A DNA stretch of 64,000 nt from contig NZ_JARACO010000002.1 of the NCBI RefSeq assembly GCF_028765575.1, positions 1-64,000 of the forward strand, read 5' to 3'. Every line of letters starts with the position of its first letter. Position 1 is the first letter of the stretch. This stretch comes from Aliivibrio sp. S3MY1. Lineage in GTDB: Bacteria > Pseudomonadota > Gammaproteobacteria > Enterobacterales > Vibrionaceae. The notes below the pieces were generated by a model. That model made no database searches. It saw nothing but the letters and a program-made list of their open reading frames with translations, and had not been told where the DNA came from. Shown here piece by piece: positions 62,496 to 64,000 of this stretch. The position numbers and the translations under genes were made by a program.

Positions 62496-63537
62496 CGTTG
62501 TTTTTATCTCGTGCAAGCAGTAGCTGTCGTTCTTTTTCAAGCTGTATACGAAGCTCTTCTTCACTTGGTAGTTCCATCATGTATTTTGATGCAAACAAGT
62601 GTTCACTGTCATTGAGTACCGAATATTTTGCCACCGTATGGTTGTTTTCAGTACACAGAATTAAGCCGATGGTAGGGTTATCATCACTGCGGCGTTTTTT
62701 CTCTTCATACATACGAACATACATGTCCATTTGCCCAACGTCTTGATGGGTGAGCTTATGCATCTTTAAATCGATGAGCAGAAAGCACTTTAGATGGAAG
62801 TTGTAGAACACTAAATCAATGTAATAGTCTCCATCATCGGTACTAATACGTTGTTGACGCTCGACAAACGCAAAGCCTTTACCGAGTTCCAGTAAGAACT
62901 TTTGCAAGTTATCAATTAAGGCTTGTTCTAGTTCGCTTTCTTGCAACCCTGCACTTGGTAAGCCAAGGAAATCGAGAATATAGGGATCGCGAAGATAATC
63001 TTTTACATCTACTGCTAGTGGTTTGGTGTTTTGCTCTGCTTCATCCAGCACTGACTGTAGATCATGCTTACCCGCTTGGGTTGCAAGTAATCGTTCGTAA
63101 TAAAGCGTTCCCATTTGCCTTTCAAGAGCACGAACACTCCAGTTCTGTTCTGCTGCCTCTTTTAAATACCAAAGGCGAGCATGTTCGATTTCGATGCTAA
63201 TCAGTTTATTGTAGTGAGACCAACTCAAATCGGCAGACAGTGTCTGCCGATTTGGAAATGCCTGATAAAAACTGCGCATATTTCTTAGGTTGCGTACTGA
63301 AAAGCCCTTACCGAACTCCTCTGTTAACGACACAGAAAGGCTTTTCAGCACTTGTTTACCATATTCAGCTCGTGTCTCGCCTTGCTGTTCACCTTCCACA
63401 ATTAAACGGCCTATTTGCCAATAGGTTTGCACCATGGTGGTGTTGACGGTTTGTGCGACCTGTTTTCGTCCCTCAACCAGTAAAGTACGAATATTGTTTA
63501 ACAAGTCGGTGTTTAATTGTGAAAGATGATTTTTCAT
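62485..63537 (-). CDS. DUF1016 (YhcG-like) PD-(D/E)XK nuclease protein
   Basis: The 350-residue protein has the N-terminal DUF1016 domain (TYWQIGRLIVEGEQQ) and a C-terminal nuclease domain with YIDLVFYNFHLKCFLLIDLK (the D...D-x-K motif). It resembles E. coli YhcG. It sits between hsdS and hsdR and overlaps each (1 bp and 11 bp), so it is part of the same operon. It may add another nuclease function to the system. Confidence 0.9.
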   Translation of the reverse strand: MKNHLSQLNTDLLNNIRTLLVEGRKQVAQTVNTTMVQTYWQIGRLIVEGEQQGETRAEYGKQVLKSLSVSLTEEFGKGFSVRNLRNMRSFYQAFPNRQTLSADLSWSHYNKLISIEIEHARLWYLKEAAEQNWSVRALERQMGTLYYERLLATQAGKHDLQSVLDEAEQNTKPLAVDVKDYLRDPYILDFLGLPSAGLQESELEQALIDNLQKFLLELGKGFAFVERQQRISTDDGDYYIDLVFYNFHLKCFLLIDLKMHKLTHQDVGQMDMYVRMYEEKKRRSDDNPTIGLILCTENNHTVAKYSVLNDSEHLFASKYMMELPSEEELRIQLEKERQLLLARDKNNDDN

Positions 63538-64000
63538 TAGGCGGCCTCTACTTGTACTCTTCTCTTTCCTGTCAATAACTGCTGCATCAATGCCTTTTTT
63601 TCTTGCTTGAAGTGCGCAAGTTTGGCTTCTAACAACTTGATTTCTTCATCGGCAGCAGTGAGAACTGATGCGATTTTTTGTTGCTCTTTAACTGGCGCTA
63701 CTAATACTTCTATAGGATCGAGGTTTTTAACAGACAATCCAGGTTGAGCTTGTCCTGTCGCATACTGGTTCAAATCCAGTTCTATTAGCTTGTAGTAGAG
63801 CCATTTGGTATCAATATTTTGGTGTGGTGTTACTACAACCGCATGCTCCGTCGCATGAAACTTACCTTCAGCTAGCGTTATATTTCCACAGAGAGCACCT
63901 TGCCTACCAATCAGAGAATAAAGCCCCTCATGGGTATATGATGCTGTAAATCCACGTAAGCCATTCCCTCCGTAGCACGGGAATAGACTTTCATCTTTTG
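63537..64000 (-). CDS. hsdS: Type I restriction specificity subunit, C-terminal part
   Basis: The gene runs off the right edge. The visible 154 residues hold the end of a target-recognition domain (FPCYGGNGLRGFTASY, IGRQGALCGNI, FHATEHAVVV) and the C-terminal helix (PVKEQQKIASVLTAADEEI then LKQEKKALMQQLLTGKRRV-like). The stop TAA shares its last A with the DUF1016 start. Since most of the protein is outside the window, its target sequence cannot be judged. Confidence 0.93.
   Translation of the reverse strand, partial: KDESLFPCYGGNGLRGFTASYTHEGLYSLIGRQGALCGNITLAEGKFHATEHAVVVTPHQNIDTKWLYYKLIELDLNQYATGQAQPGLSVKNLDPIEVLVAPVKEQQKIASVLTAADEEIKLLEAKLAHFKQEKKALMQQLLTGKRRVQVEAA

Noticed and set aside
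1-64000. CRISPR arrays, tRNA or rRNA genes, insertion sequences
   Set aside because: No regularly spaced repeats with spacers, no tRNA-like T-loops in gaps, no transposase ORF or terminal repeats were seen by eye; a dedicated scan was not possible.

Overview
The window looks like a stretch of a Vibrionaceae chromosome, most likely Aliivibrio. This is an inference from its AT-rich bias (judged by eye, not counted) and from Vibrio-type families: an NqrM-like protein, a DUF3802-like protein, a PBPRA1643-type SEC-C protein, NorM divergent from riboflavin synthase, and an exported ATP-dependent DNA ligase. No rRNA, tRNA, CRISPR array, transposase or integrase was seen. Ordinary metabolic genes alternate with several accessory islands, most of them on the defence or toxin-antitoxin theme.

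Region 1-9.3 kb: the first codons of a dnaK-like gene at the left edge; ibpA with a ROSE-like RNA thermometer over its ribosome binding site; two overlapping P-loop GTPase genes; an exported amidohydrolase divergent from a LysR regulator; a CIA30-like protein with a small partner; and a DUF2256 zinc-ribbon gene just ahead of an iron-sulfur cryptochrome/photolyase.

Region 9.5-17.3 kb is an accessory block. A tightly overlapping three-gene operon (PD-(D/E)XK-like nuclease, winged-helix-like middle protein, Rad50/ABC-type ATPase) resembles ABC-three-component (ABC-3C) conflict systems. It is followed by a complete hipBA locus with four TATCC-N8-GGATA operators at an exact 28 bp pitch, and by a six-gene minus-strand operon of unrecognised small, secreted and membrane proteins.

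Region 17.5-30 kb is mostly housekeeping: an M32 carboxypeptidase, a LysE exporter, an MscS channel, a sodium:amino-acid symporter behind a tandem glycine riboswitch, a coiled-coil membrane protein, and an extracellular endonuclease/exonuclease/phosphatase-type nuclease divergent from an exported ATP-dependent DNA ligase.

Region 30-36.5 kb is a complete ribose operon, rbsDACBK-rbsR, on the minus strand, with a perfect inverted-repeat operator ahead of rbsD.

Region 36.5-40.6 kb is the most interesting. A SIR2-domain NADase-like gene, a HerA/FtsK-type ATPase and a SLATT-like two-transmembrane protein overlap end to end. SIR2-HerA pairs are known anti-phage systems; the third, membrane-effector-like gene makes this arrangement worth testing. 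An orphan NadS/HigA-like antitoxin with a 27-codon leader ORF follows.

Region 40.7-58.4 kb is core-like: a periplasmic ClpP-like protein, a CatB-type acetyltransferase, an alpha/beta-hydrolase-like protein, a DEAD-box helicase, YccF, a DUF4156 lipoprotein, a DUF134-nqrM operon under a 17 bp inverted repeat, a NifW-like protein, norM/ribE, a fructosamine kinase, an NlpC/P60 lipoprotein, an AbgT transporter, rsuA-like, a sterol-desaturase-like oxygenase, tapT and nagK.

Region 58.4-64 kb: a type I restriction locus read leftward and running off the right edge: hsdS (partial), a DUF1016 nuclease, hsdR and a YgjP-type metallopeptidase, all translationally coupled. hsdM is expected beyond the window.
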